Below are positions 18,763 through 28,556 of a DNA stretch of 64,000 nucleotides, piece after piece; within the stretch, counting starts at the first letter, position 1, and the number at the start of each line of letters is the position of its first letter. Where the stretch lies: NCBI GenBank assembly GCA_016778305.1, contig JADHPT010000003.1, positions 1 to 64,000 of the forward strand, given 5' to 3'. The translations under genes were made by a program, and so were the position numbers. The DNA is from Candidatus Poseidonia sp. (GTDB lineage: Archaea > Thermoplasmatota > Poseidoniia > Poseidoniales > Poseidoniaceae). The notes below the pieces were generated by a model. The model worked only from the letters and a program-made list of their open reading frames with translations. It searched no databases and was not told the origin of the DNA.

Positions 18763-20403
18763 TCACTGACGTCCCCACGCCTTGATTCGTTTGACCAGAG
18801 CAACCGTTTGTTCAAGCGTGTATCGGTTGCTTGCTTCGACGGCAAATTTAGCCAGTACTGGGTCGTTGATCATTGAAACCAACTCGTTTGCTTTCATCGC
18901 TTGGAATTCTTCTCGGTTCAAACCGTTCTGATTTCGTACCTTTGAAAGGAAGACTTGGCGGATCTTCTCCACTTTGGAGTAGTAGGCATATCGGTTCGCA
19001 TCACCAAATCCATAGTAGATGATGCTGAATACGTGCCGCCACGGTTCAGGGTCACGTTTCTTGATGAGGACCGCTTCGAAGGTGATGAAGAGAATGAGGA
19101 AAAGAAGGAGCATAGCAAGTCCTTCTCCGGTGAAGTAGACCAAGAGGAAGTAAACCGTGTTGTAGGAGTCAGCAGCCAATGCGCTTTGCGGGTGGCGTGA
19201 CTCGTCAAAGATAACCATGGCGTTTTCTGCAGGTTGTCCTTCCTCGCCGACCAGTTCGCTCATCAATGCTTCTGCAATGAAGTCAAGCGCCCATTTTCGA
19301 TTGTCATTCTCGGGCATCAACGTTGCAGTTTCCCCATAATCGCCGTCGTTGAATCCTTCGTAATCGTACATGGCGTTGATGAGGGCGGAACCGTCAGCGA
19401 TGAACAATACACGACCTCCGTCAGTGGGTGAGCAACTTGCTCGAGCACATGCTTCGATGCTGAGATTGAATTGGCCCCAGCGATCGGGTGTTTCCGGTGT
19501 GATTTCATTGCCAACCCAAATTTCTCCGTCTCCGTTGACGTCAACGGTTGCTTCGTTGCTGGTCAGGGCCCGTATGGCAACTTCGGTCAAGGGACCTCGT
19601 ACACCAGGAATCACTTCCAATGCGGTAATGTTGTTGAGCAACATTTGGTAGGTTGCGTTGTACTCCACGATACCTCCAACGAGATGGTGAGCGCACAAGC
19701 CGGCTTGGGATTCGGTCAAACTTTGTCCGTCAAGTTTTGCACACGGATGCTCACCAGGCCCATCGGGCACACCCCACCGGTCGTGCGTGGAGAGGGTCGT
19801 TGGGTCAACTTCGGTGCCGTTCATCCCGCAAGGATTGGATTGTACACACATCCAGATGTAATTGTAATCCAATTCTGCCACATAAGTCGTATCAAAGACT
19901 TGTTCACCAGTGTATCGAATTCCAAATGCCTCAGCGATGGTGTTGGCATATCCGTAATCTTCGAGGATGAGCGCTGTGCCGCCTGCTTCAACGAACTCAA
20001 CGATTGCATTGATTTCTGAAGGAGAAAATCCATTGCCTGAGGCAATGGTGATGAAACCGTCTTCGTCAAATTGAGGCAAGGTGAGGGTGTCTCGTTCGAC
20101 ACCTGCCAAGACATAGGTCGTGTTGCGAGGGTCCTCAATGTCGGCGAGCAATAGCGGACTGCTGACCAGTGAACGGGTTTCGATATTCATAGCGCGAATG
20201 TCTTCACGGAAGGCAGACATATCGTTCCAATCATCGTCATATGCCGATAGTTGGTTGGTGGCGCTGATGTTGATAAAATTCGACATAATCGTAAGAAGAA
20301 GAATCAGCATGACTCCCCAAAACGAAGCTTGGAGGGCGAGCCTCCGAGCATTGAAGTTGGCGGGGAGTCCAAGCATGTACATCACGAGGGAGACAGTTCC
20401 CAA
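18763..20403 (-). CDS. Membrane protein, DUF4350/GATase-like domain
   Basis: TM at N-terminus, FSPSEINAIVEFVEAGGTALILEDYGYANTIAEAFGIRYTGEQVFD (DUF4350-like), later TM LAMLLLFLILFITFEAVLI; same strand as DUF58. Confidence 0.7.
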   Translation of the reverse strand: MGTVSLVMYMLGLPANFNARRLALQASFWGVMLILLLTIMSNFINISATNQLSAYDDDWNDMSAFREDIRAMNIETRSLVSSPLLLADIEDPRNTTYVLAGVERDTLTLPQFDEDGFITIASGNGFSPSEINAIVEFVEAGGTALILEDYGYANTIAEAFGIRYTGEQVFDTTYVAELDYNYIWMCVQSNPCGMNGTEVDPTTLSTHDRWGVPDGPGEHPCAKLDGQSLTESQAGLCAHHLVGGIVEYNATYQMLLNNITALEVIPGVRGPLTEVAIRALTSNEATVDVNGDGEIWVGNEITPETPDRWGQFNLSIEACARASCSPTDGGRVLFIADGSALINAMYDYEGFNDGDYGETATLMPENDNRKWALDFIAEALMSELVGEEGQPAENAMVIFDESRHPQSALAADSYNTVYFLLVYFTGEGLAMLLLFLILFITFEAVLIKKRDPEPWRHVFSIIYYGFGDANRYAYYSKVEKIRQVFLSKVRNQNGLNREEFQAMKANELVSMINDPVLAKFAVEASNRYTLEQTVALVKRIKAWGRQ

Positions 20404-20479
20404 ATCAGCACGGGCTCCTATGACTTTAGAAGGTTGTCCACCTTCGTGGATAAAATGCTCATCCAGATGTAAGCGCCAT

Positions 20480-20719
20480 TCATTGATTGAGGTGGATTTT
20501 TGCAGCGATTCTAGAAACCGAAGACGAAGGAATTTTCACCGTGCTTTGATCGTTCTCGAAAGGAAGTGCTGAGGGGTCAACGGTTGACTCAACACTCACA
20601 ACGAGATCGCTCAACATACCGGTATTGAGATCAAAATGAATGTCCTTGAGGCGCCCGAGGAGTGCCCCCGTGCGGTCTACGACCTCTCTTCCAATTACTT
20701 CCCTCCCGAAAATTGCCAT
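20480..20719 (-). CDS. PRC-barrel domain protein
   Basis: MAIFGREVIGREVVDRTGALLGRLKDIHFDLNTGMLSDLVV; ORF extends to 20755 but ATG at 20719 fits the family. Confidence 0.8.
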   Translation of the reverse strand: MAIFGREVIGREVVDRTGALLGRLKDIHFDLNTGMLSDLVVSVESTVDPSALPFENDQSTVKIPSSSVSRIAAKIHLNQ

Positions 20720-20786
20720 CAGTGTCACCCCGTTGGTAACCTTCCGGTGAAGCAATCCCTTGAATGCGTCGGTTGGTTAACCGACA

Positions 20787-23015
20787 TCACATCGTTTCCA
20801 TGCCGCGACTGAAGTCTCGGTTTCGCTTGATGTTCGTCAAGCCAGATGTGAGGCGTGTTTCCATCTTTTGGTAGTATTCCAGCATGTCAGGAGTTACGGT
20901 AGGGCGAACTCGGGAAATTGCTTCCTCAAAGTGAGCCTTTGTGACCTTCTTTTTGTTAGCACGCATGCAGATGAGGGCTGCTTCTCGGCAAACAGCTTCA
21001 ATATCGGCTCCAGTGAAGCCATCCATGCCTGTCAAGATGTCGTTGAAGGAGAATTTACTGAGAGGCATACCTTCAGAATGAATACTGAAGATTGCCTCTC
21101 GGGCCCCCGTGTCGGGAGGAGGCACGTGCAAGACACGTTCGAAGCGACCGCTCCGCAGGAGAGCCGGGTCAATCATTTCGGGACGATTGGTGGCTGCGAC
21201 GATGATGACTCCATCGAGTGATTCGACACCGTCCATACTCGCCAATAATTGATTCACGACACGGTTGCCAACATCGCTTCCCTCAGAGGCGCTACCGCCA
21301 CTGCGCATGCTCGCAATGGACTCAAACTCATCAAGGAAAATGATGGAGGGTGCGGATTGCTTTGCTTTCTTGAAAATTTCACGGATGGCACGTTCGGATT
21401 CACCCACCCATTTTGAAATCAATTCTGGCCCTTTGATGCTGATGAAGTTCGCTTGCGCCTCGTTAGCAATGGCCTTGGCCAAGAGAGTCTTACCGGTACC
21501 AGGTGCGCCGAACAGAACAATTCCTCGAGGTGGTTTGATTCCAAAGTGTTCAAACAATTCTGGCTTGGTGAGTGGCCATTCAACCGATTCCTTGAGGCGA
21601 TCTTTGACCTCGAGAAGGCCGCCGACTTCGTCCCAAGATATTTCGGGTACTTCGACATAAATTTCACGGAGCGCAGAGGGTTCAACATCACGAATCGCTT
21701 CTTTGAAATCGTCCATACATACTTCCATCTTTTCAAGAACTTCTGGAGGGAGCGTTTCCTCTTCAAGGTCAATTTCTGGGAGGTATCGGCGCAAGGCACG
21801 CATGGCCGCTTCACGAACCAAGGCAGCAAGATCTGCACCGACAAAGCCGTATGTATTGTCGAGAACCCATGAGATGTCAAAATCATCGGAAATAGGCATT
21901 TGGCGGGTGTGGACATCCATGATTTCGCTTCGTCCTTCTCGGTCGGGCACACCGATCTCGATCTCTCGGTCAAAGCGACCGGGGCGACGAAGGGCTGGGT
22001 CGAGTGCATCCCTTCGGTTGGTAGCTCCGATGATGACAACATTGTCTCGCCCTTGCATGCCGTCCATGAGCGTGAGCATCTGTGCGACCACACGACGTTC
22101 TACTTCACCCGATACGTCTTCCCGCTTGGGGCAAATGGAGTCGATTTCGTCGATGAAGATGATTGCTGGAGAATTCGCAGATGCTTCATCAAAAATTTCT
22201 CGGAGTTTCTTTTCGGATTCTCCGTAGTACTTGGAAATGATTTCCGGTCCATTGATACTCTTGAAATGTGCGTTTACCTCGGTTGCAACAGCCTTGGCAA
22301 TCATCGTCTTACCCGTACCGGGAGGGCCGTGGAGAAGAACTCCTTTGGGGGAGTCAATGCCCAATCGTCGGAACAGTTCGGGATGCTTGAGGGGCAATTC
22401 AATCATTTCACGGACCTTGAGGAGTTGTTGGCCGATGCCTCCGACATCTTCGTACGTGATACCTTCGGATTGACCGAGGTCTTCCTCGGCCACCGCTTCG
22501 TCTTTGATGATGATCTCGGTATCGGTCGTGACTTTGACAATGCCCTTTGGAACGGTTTGAACGACTGCAAACGGGAGTGCTTCAGCGAACAGCGTCATGC
22601 CCGGGATAAAGATACGGTCGCCAGCGACCACGGGCCGCTTGGCAAGTCCACGCTTTGCGAAGCCTTCGATGCCGGGGCCAAATTTGACCTTCTGCTTATT
22701 GGCCATCACGGGAGAGATGGTCAACTTCGTACATTCTTTGGCTTCGACTCTTCGAACGGTCACACGGTCACCGAGGCTGACGCCTGCGTTTTTGCGGATG
22801 ATACCGTCAACTCTGATGATGTCCATTTTTGCATCTTCGGGTCGACTACGCCAATAAATAGCAGCTGTAGAGCGTTCATCCCCGCTGATTTCGACGATAT
22901 CGCCTGGCTTGAGATCGAGGCCCATCTCCGAGGAGATTCGGGCTCGACCGTGCCCAACGTCGGACGGTATGGCCTTGGAAACACGCACTTCAATGGATTC
23001 GTCTTTGTCCGCCAT
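20787..23015 (-). CDS. CDC48/VAT-family AAA+ ATPase
   Basis: VAT-N domain, two AAA modules (GPPGTGKTMIAKAVA / GAPGTGKTLLAKAIA), Walker B, SRH motifs; 742 aa. Confidence 0.97.
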   Translation of the reverse strand: MADKDESIEVRVSKAIPSDVGHGRARISSEMGLDLKPGDIVEISGDERSTAAIYWRSRPEDAKMDIIRVDGIIRKNAGVSLGDRVTVRRVEAKECTKLTISPVMANKQKVKFGPGIEGFAKRGLAKRPVVAGDRIFIPGMTLFAEALPFAVVQTVPKGIVKVTTDTEIIIKDEAVAEEDLGQSEGITYEDVGGIGQQLLKVREMIELPLKHPELFRRLGIDSPKGVLLHGPPGTGKTMIAKAVATEVNAHFKSINGPEIISKYYGESEKKLREIFDEASANSPAIIFIDEIDSICPKREDVSGEVERRVVAQMLTLMDGMQGRDNVVIIGATNRRDALDPALRRPGRFDREIEIGVPDREGRSEIMDVHTRQMPISDDFDISWVLDNTYGFVGADLAALVREAAMRALRRYLPEIDLEEETLPPEVLEKMEVCMDDFKEAIRDVEPSALREIYVEVPEISWDEVGGLLEVKDRLKESVEWPLTKPELFEHFGIKPPRGIVLFGAPGTGKTLLAKAIANEAQANFISIKGPELISKWVGESERAIREIFKKAKQSAPSIIFLDEFESIASMRSGGSASEGSDVGNRVVNQLLASMDGVESLDGVIIVAATNRPEMIDPALLRSGRFERVLHVPPPDTGAREAIFSIHSEGMPLSKFSFNDILTGMDGFTGADIEAVCREAALICMRANKKKVTKAHFEEAISRVRPTVTPDMLEYYQKMETRLTSGLTNIKRNRDFSRGMETM

Positions 23016-23052
23016 AATATTCTCTCCTGTCTAATTTTGTTGATGCTTTGAC

Positions 23053-23063
23053 GGTATATTAAC
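23053..23063 (-). promoter_or_regulatory. Putative TATA-like promoter element for the VAT gene
   Basis: Minus strand reads ttaatatacc ~40 nt upstream of the start, with ggagaga just before ATG. Confidence 0.35.
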
Positions 23064-23212
23064 GCACGCCACTAAGGGTTTCGCTCCGCCTCGCACATGG
23101 AAATCATTGCTGGGGACTATAAACCCGAGGCCGAATTCCTTTGAAGCACTCAAATCCCTCTTCATTCAAGCGAGCCATCACATTCAAGAGACGAATATGT
23201 GTCGCTCGCTTT

Positions 23213-24841
23213 ATGGTTCATGTTCTCGAAACTGGTCTGGAATTCCTCCAAGCAGATAACCCCAACGGCAAACCCTCAGTACGAGGCTTCAACATCATCA
23301 ACGGTCAATTAGCCAATGCCAGTAACGGACAAAGCTTCCAATCAATCAACCCTGCTCTTCTCGCAGATTGCCTCGGCGAATTCCCGCTTTCAACCCGTGA
23401 GGACGTGCATGCTGCCCTCAATGCAGCGCAGGCAGCATTCCCTGCTTGGTCAGCGACCCCTGCGCCAACTCGCGGCCAAATCATTGGCAATATGGGTCGC
23501 TTGCTCATGGAACACAAAGACGACCTCGTGGCTCTCGAAACACGTGAAATCGGTAAAACCCTCAAAGAATCCGGTGGCGAAATCCAAGAAGCGATCGATA
23601 CATGTCTCTTTTTCCAGTCAGAAGGGCGACGACTCTACGGCCAAACCGTCAACTCGGAATTGCCCGACAAGGAATTGTTCACCTATCGCCGCCCCCTGGG
23701 CGTCTGCGGTATCATCAATGCCTGCAATTTCCCATCAGCAGTTCCTTTCTGGAAGATGATTCCAGCCATCATGTGCGGCAATACCTGCGTTTGGAAGAGC
23801 CCCCAAGACGCTCCGCTCCTTTCCTTTGCTCTTGCTCGCATCATGCACCAAGCAGGCCTTCCAGACGGCGTGATCAACCTCGTTCACGGAAAAGGGAGCG
23901 GGGCTGGCCAGTACCTTGTCGACGCTGTTGACGAAGGTTTGGTCAACAAGATCTCGTTCACGGGTTCGACTGAAGTTGGAAAGATGATCGGGGAAGTGTG
24001 TGGACGAAACCTGGTTTCATGCTCACTCGAACTTGGCGGGAAAAATCCCTTGGTCGTGATGCCCTCTGCCAACCTCGACAACGCAGTAGCAGGAGCATAT
24101 TGGGGCGCCTTTGGAACCGCTGGCCAACGCTGCACAAGTTTGGGCAACCTCATCCTCCACGAAAGCATCTACGACGCCTTTATGGAGAAGTTCATGGCCA
24201 AGGTCAAAACAACACGTATCGGTGATTCATCCGTCCACAAGGACGTCCTCTACGGGCCGATGTTGTCACCAAAATACGCCAAGGATTTCATGGCCGGACT
24301 CGACATGGCGAAGGCCTCCGGAGCAACTCAACTCTGGGGCGAAGGAGCGATCACTGCCGACAACCAACCTGAGAATTTCATGGGTGACGCAACAGAGGGC
24401 GTCTTCATGTGGCCTCACGTCTTTGCCGATGTCACTGAAGACATGGATTGCTTCCAAGAAGAAATCTTTGGACCTGTTGTCACCGTGGTCAAGGCCAAAG
24501 ATTTCGATCACGCCCTCCACCTGGCCAACGCAAGCCCCTACGGCCTGTCCTCCGCCATCTACACCAACGACCGACTTGAGGCCTACCGCTACAAGACCGG
24601 CATCAAAGCAGGTATGACCGGCATCAATAACTCTACCACCGGCGCTGAAGCTCATCTGCCCTTTGGTGGCGTCAAAGGTTCGGGCAACGGAACACGCGAA
24701 TCAGGCATCTGGGTCCTTGAAGCATACTCGTACTGGCACGCAGTCAACGATGAATTGTCAGGGAAATTACAACTCGCTCAGATGGATGTTGACGAAATTG
24801 AAATGGTCGAAGCGGAAGTAAATTGGAGCGATTTAGCCTGA
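23213..24841 (+). CDS. NAD(P)-dependent aldehyde dehydrogenase family protein
   Basis: GVCGIINACNFPSAVPFWKMIPAIMCGNTCVWKSPQDAP, FTGSTEVGKMI, ELGGKNPLVV, GTAGQRCTSL, EEIFGPVVTVV. ATG at 23213 likely start. Confidence 0.9.
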   Translation: MVHVLETGLEFLQADNPNGKPSVRGFNIINGQLANASNGQSFQSINPALLADCLGEFPLSTREDVHAALNAAQAAFPAWSATPAPTRGQIIGNMGRLLMEHKDDLVALETREIGKTLKESGGEIQEAIDTCLFFQSEGRRLYGQTVNSELPDKELFTYRRPLGVCGIINACNFPSAVPFWKMIPAIMCGNTCVWKSPQDAPLLSFALARIMHQAGLPDGVINLVHGKGSGAGQYLVDAVDEGLVNKISFTGSTEVGKMIGEVCGRNLVSCSLELGGKNPLVVMPSANLDNAVAGAYWGAFGTAGQRCTSLGNLILHESIYDAFMEKFMAKVKTTRIGDSSVHKDVLYGPMLSPKYAKDFMAGLDMAKASGATQLWGEGAITADNQPENFMGDATEGVFMWPHVFADVTEDMDCFQEEIFGPVVTVVKAKDFDHALHLANASPYGLSSAIYTNDRLEAYRYKTGIKAGMTGINNSTTGAEAHLPFGGVKGSGNGTRESGIWVLEAYSYWHAVNDELSGKLQLAQMDVDEIEMVEAEVNWSDLA

Positions 24842-24907
24842 TTTTCTAACACTTTTACCCTGTGGGTGAATGGTGAACCTCAAAGACCCTGCGCTAGTCC
24901 GCTAACA

Positions 24908-24923
24908 TATCCCCTTTGGGATA
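24908..24923 (+). promoter_or_regulatory. Short perfect hairpin immediately upstream of the sdh operon
   Basis: tatccc-cttt-gggata: 6-bp stem and 4-nt loop, 12 nt before the start at 24936. Confidence 0.35.
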
Positions 24924-24935
24924 CGTGGCGATTTT

Positions 24936-25748
24936 ATGGGTGACGGCATCAAACTTCCAATGCTCAATGGGTTGGGTCGGACCAACCGAATCGACAACTG
25001 GTGGAGCCAACCTCTTACCATGGGCCTAGCCCTTACCGCCGCTCTCATCTACACCTTCTGGCGTCTCTTCCTCAATGATGCCGATATTTCCTACACGCTC
25101 GAAGGCAGTACGGTGATGTCACCTATTTTTTCACCCAACGTACTCGAATGGGATTTGTTCGGACTTTCTTCATGGGACCATCCTGAATGGGTCAACGCCG
25201 CTATCCTCGTCCTGTGGATTCCCTTTGGCTTCCGCGGCACCTGCTATTACATGCGTCGCGTGTACTACAGGACATTCTTTGCAAGCCCAACCGCATGCTG
25301 GGTGGACGAACCAGAGATCAACAAGGCAATTGGGTACAAAGGAGAAAAGCGCCTGTTTATCTTCAACAACCTGCACCGTTACTTCCTCTATGCGGCCATG
25401 ATTATTCTTGTCATCAAATGGTGGGACGTCACACACACGATGCATTTCAAGGACACTCACGAATACGGTGTTTCGATTGGCACCTTCGTGATGGCTCTTG
25501 AAGCCTTTTTGCTGACCATGTATGTCACCTCCTGCCACGCACTTCGCCATCTTGCTGGTGGCATGCTCGACCGATGGACCACGGGCATCAGCCGCGTTCG
25601 TGGGCGCTTGTTTGGAGGAATAAGCGTCCTGAACCGGTCCCACGGCTTCTGGTTTTGGACCTCACTCGTGTTCGTATTCTTAGGAGACCTCTGGGTCTTG
25701 GCTGTGGCCGATGGACGCTTCAATGACGTCGTATTGTTCAGTTTTTGA
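24936..25748 (+). CDS. sdhC: Succinate dehydrogenase / fumarate reductase membrane anchor (cytochrome b-like)
   Basis: ~5 TM segments with spaced His (HRYFLYAAMIILVIKWWDVTHTMHF, CHALRHLAGG), directly upstream of sdhA-sdhB. Confidence 0.75.
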   Translation: MGDGIKLPMLNGLGRTNRIDNWWSQPLTMGLALTAALIYTFWRLFLNDADISYTLEGSTVMSPIFSPNVLEWDLFGLSSWDHPEWVNAAILVLWIPFGFRGTCYYMRRVYYRTFFASPTACWVDEPEINKAIGYKGEKRLFIFNNLHRYFLYAAMIILVIKWWDVTHTMHFKDTHEYGVSIGTFVMALEAFLLTMYVTSCHALRHLAGGMLDRWTTGISRVRGRLFGGISVLNRSHGFWFWTSLVFVFLGDLWVLAVADGRFNDVVLFSF

Positions 25749-25754
25749 GGTGAG

Positions 25755-27611
25755 ATGATGAGTGAGAAAATAAGCAATCATGAGTACGATGTCATCATCA
25801 TTGGTGCAGGTGGCGCTGGCTTACGAGCCGCCATCGAGTCTGCACGATCCGGAGCAAAGACTGCCATCATCACCAAGTCGCTTCTCGGTAAGGCTCACAC
25901 GGTAATGGCTGAAGGTGGCTGTGCAGCAGCCTTGCAAAATGCCGATCCTCGTGACGGCTGGAAAGTTCACTTTCACGACACCATGAAAGGGAGCAAATGG
26001 CTTGCTGACTGGCGTATGGCCGAGTTCCATGCCAAAGAAGCTCCAGACCGTGTCCGAGAACTCGAACAGTGGGGTGCGGTCTTTGACAGGACTCCCAAGA
26101 ACCTCATCAATCAACGGAACTTTGGCGGGCACACCTTCCCTCGTTTGGCTCACGTTGGTGACGCTACGGGTCTCGAAATCATCCGAACCCTCCAAGAGCG
26201 TGGAATTCACGAAGGCATTGACATCTTCATGGAATACACCGTCAGAACCCTGCTCAAAGAAGGAGACCGTGTCACCGGTTGCGTAGCCTACAACCGCGTT
26301 GATGGCGACATTCACGCTTTTTCCGCCAAGTCCGTTGTTCTCGCAACGGGCGGCATTACCCGCTGCTGGTCGGTTTGTTCTGGCTCATGGGAGTACACTG
26401 GCGACGGACACGCTCTCGCTCTTTGGGCTGGTGCTGAACTGCGCGACATGGAATTCGTTCAATTTCACCCAACTGGCATGGTATGGCCACCCTCTGTTCG
26501 TGGCATCCTTGTCACAGAAGGCGTGCGTGGTGAAGGTGGACGCCTTACCAACAACAAAGGCGAGCGCTTCATGTTCGACTACGTTCCTGAAATGTTTGCA
26601 GGCGACCACGCCGACACCATTGAAGAATCCGACCAGTGGGTTGAGGAAATCGTAAGCGGCAAACTCGCAACGGTTCGTCGGCCTCCTGAATTGCTGACAC
26701 GTGACGTCGTTTCGAAAGCGATCAACGAAGAGGTCAAGGCCGGACGAGGCTCACCCCACGGGGGAGCATTCTTGGACATCTCGCATCGTGGCGAAGAAGC
26801 CATTTTGAAGAAGTTACCTTCAATGCACCATCAATTCAAGGAATTGGCTGGCGTCGATATCAGCAAGGAGGCAATGGAAGTTGGCCCCACCGCCCACTAT
26901 GTTATGGGCGGCGTTTGCGTTGATGCCGAATCTCAAGAAACGACGGTCCCCGGGCTCTTTGCCTGTGGAGAAGTAGCATCCGGTCTCCACGGTGCAAACC
27001 GATTGGGCGGGAATTCACTCTCTGACCTCATCGTTTTCGGCAAGCGTGCCGGAGAATTTGCTGCCAAGCGTGCCTCGAACCTTGCTCAGCCTACCATAGA
27101 CAGTGCTCAAGTCAAGGCTGCTGTCTCCGATATGCTGGCGCCTTTGGAACGCGACGGCGGCGAAAACCCCGGCCAAATTTACGACGAAATGCGGGAGATG
27201 ATGCAAGCGAAGGTCGGTATTATTCGTACCAAGTCTGAGCTTGAAGAGGCCCTGATCGATATCGAGCAATTCAAAGAACGAGCCATGGCCTGTTCGTCAG
27301 GTACCTCTCGAAAATATAACTCTGGTTGGCACCAAGCCCTTGACCTGCTCAACATGGCAGATGTATCTCATGCTGCAACTCTGGCTGCCATCACCCGAGA
27401 AGAAAGCCGCGGTGGACACACCCGTGACGACTACCCTACCCCTGAAGACGACTACTGGGGTAAGACACTCAACATCATCTGGATGGAAGATGGAGAGATG
27501 AAGATTCGACAAGAGCCCGTTGAAGAAATGCGAGATGACCTTCAAGAAGTACTGAAGGAAGTTAAGTCCATCATCGCTGAACGTGCTGCCGAAGCTGGAG
27601 GTGAGAACTAA
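25755..27611 (+). CDS. sdhA: Succinate dehydrogenase/fumarate reductase flavoprotein subunit
   Basis: DVIIIGAGGAGLRAAIESARSG, HTVMAEGGCAAAL, FVQFHPTGM, TEGVRGEGG, GLHGANRLGGNSL. Confidence 0.95.
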   Translation: MMSEKISNHEYDVIIIGAGGAGLRAAIESARSGAKTAIITKSLLGKAHTVMAEGGCAAALQNADPRDGWKVHFHDTMKGSKWLADWRMAEFHAKEAPDRVRELEQWGAVFDRTPKNLINQRNFGGHTFPRLAHVGDATGLEIIRTLQERGIHEGIDIFMEYTVRTLLKEGDRVTGCVAYNRVDGDIHAFSAKSVVLATGGITRCWSVCSGSWEYTGDGHALALWAGAELRDMEFVQFHPTGMVWPPSVRGILVTEGVRGEGGRLTNNKGERFMFDYVPEMFAGDHADTIEESDQWVEEIVSGKLATVRRPPELLTRDVVSKAINEEVKAGRGSPHGGAFLDISHRGEEAILKKLPSMHHQFKELAGVDISKEAMEVGPTAHYVMGGVCVDAESQETTVPGLFACGEVASGLHGANRLGGNSLSDLIVFGKRAGEFAAKRASNLAQPTIDSAQVKAAVSDMLAPLERDGGENPGQIYDEMREMMQAKVGIIRTKSELEEALIDIEQFKERAMACSSGTSRKYNSGWHQALDLLNMADVSHAATLAAITREESRGGHTRDDYPTPEDDYWGKTLNIIWMEDGEMKIRQEPVEEMRDDLQEVLKEVKSIIAERAAEAGGEN

Positions 27612-28378
27612 TGTCACTCAAAGGAACCAAACAATCGTTCAATATTCTACGTGGAGAAGGTGAAGAGGCCTCGCTTGATGGCTACGAAATTGAACTTGAT
27701 GAGGGCATGGTCGTATTGGATTGCCTTCACCGCATTCAACACGAACAGGAACCCGATATGGCCGTTCGTTGGAACTGCAAAGCAGGAAAATGCGGTTCAT
27801 GTTCTGCTGAAATCAACGGCCGACCTCGTCTGATGTGCATGACTCGGATGAGCGACGTGGTCGCTGAAACACCGGCAGGCCAACCCATTGAGATTCGTCC
27901 AATGAAAGCCTTCCCTCACGTCAAAGACCTTGTCACAGACGTCAGTTGGAATTACGAAGTTGCCCAACGTATCAAGCCCATCAACGGACCCGAGGAGATG
28001 AATTGGGAATTCAATCAGATGGAAGCAGATCGTGTTCAAGAATTCCGTGAATGCATCGAGTGCTTTCTGTGCGTCAATACCTGCCACGTTCTACGAGACC
28101 ACGCCTTGTTCGATGATTTCGCAGGACCTCGTAACCTGGTACGCCTCGCCCAGTATGAGATGCACCCGTTGGATACCGAAGACCGTGTGCCAGAAATCAA
28201 GAAAGAATTCGGCGTTGAATACTGCAACATCACACGATGCTGCACTGAAGTATGTCCTGCTGGCATCCAAATCACTGATGATGCGATCATCCAATTGAAG
28301 GAACGTGTTGTTGACCGCTACTACGACCCTCTTCAGCGTATCTGGCGCACGCTCACGCGACAGAAAGTTCGCTATTGA
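27611..28378 (+). CDS. sdhB: Succinate dehydrogenase/fumarate reductase iron-sulfur subunit
   Basis: CKAGKCGSCSAEINGRPRLMC (2Fe-2S), CIECFLCVNTC and CCTEVCPAGI cluster motifs. Confidence 0.95.
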   Translation: MSLKGTKQSFNILRGEGEEASLDGYEIELDEGMVVLDCLHRIQHEQEPDMAVRWNCKAGKCGSCSAEINGRPRLMCMTRMSDVVAETPAGQPIEIRPMKAFPHVKDLVTDVSWNYEVAQRIKPINGPEEMNWEFNQMEADRVQEFRECIECFLCVNTCHVLRDHALFDDFAGPRNLVRLAQYEMHPLDTEDRVPEIKKEFGVEYCNITRCCTEVCPAGIQITDDAIIQLKERVVDRYYDPLQRIWRTLTRQKVRY

Positions 28379-28400
28379 GGGAAGATAACGAGCGACGTTG

Positions 28401-28556
28401 ATGTTCAGCCCTGATGGGCACAGCATGTGCAAGCAGTGTTCATTGCCTTGTTCACCCTCGAACCGGACCCCACTGCAAACTGAGGATTATCTCACACCTC
28501 CGGGACGAGGGCTGAGCACCGTTTCCTCAACTCAAGGTCTGGCCTCAAGCCATTGA
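28401..28556 (+). CDS. Possible 51-aa Cys-motif microprotein (below ORF-track cutoff)
   Basis: Hand translation: MFSPDGHSMCKQCSLPCSPSNRTPLQTEDYLTPPGRGLSTVSSTQGLASSH*. CxxCxxxC; fills the sdhB-28532 intergenic gap. Confidence 0.2.
   Translation: MFSPDGHSMCKQCSLPCSPSNRTPLQTEDYLTPPGRGLSTVSSTQGLASSH

Noticed and set aside
21900-23051. 383-aa ORF antisense to the VAT/CDC48 gene
   Set aside because: Fully overlaps a clearly conserved AAA ATPase; no recognisable motifs; typical shadow ORF.
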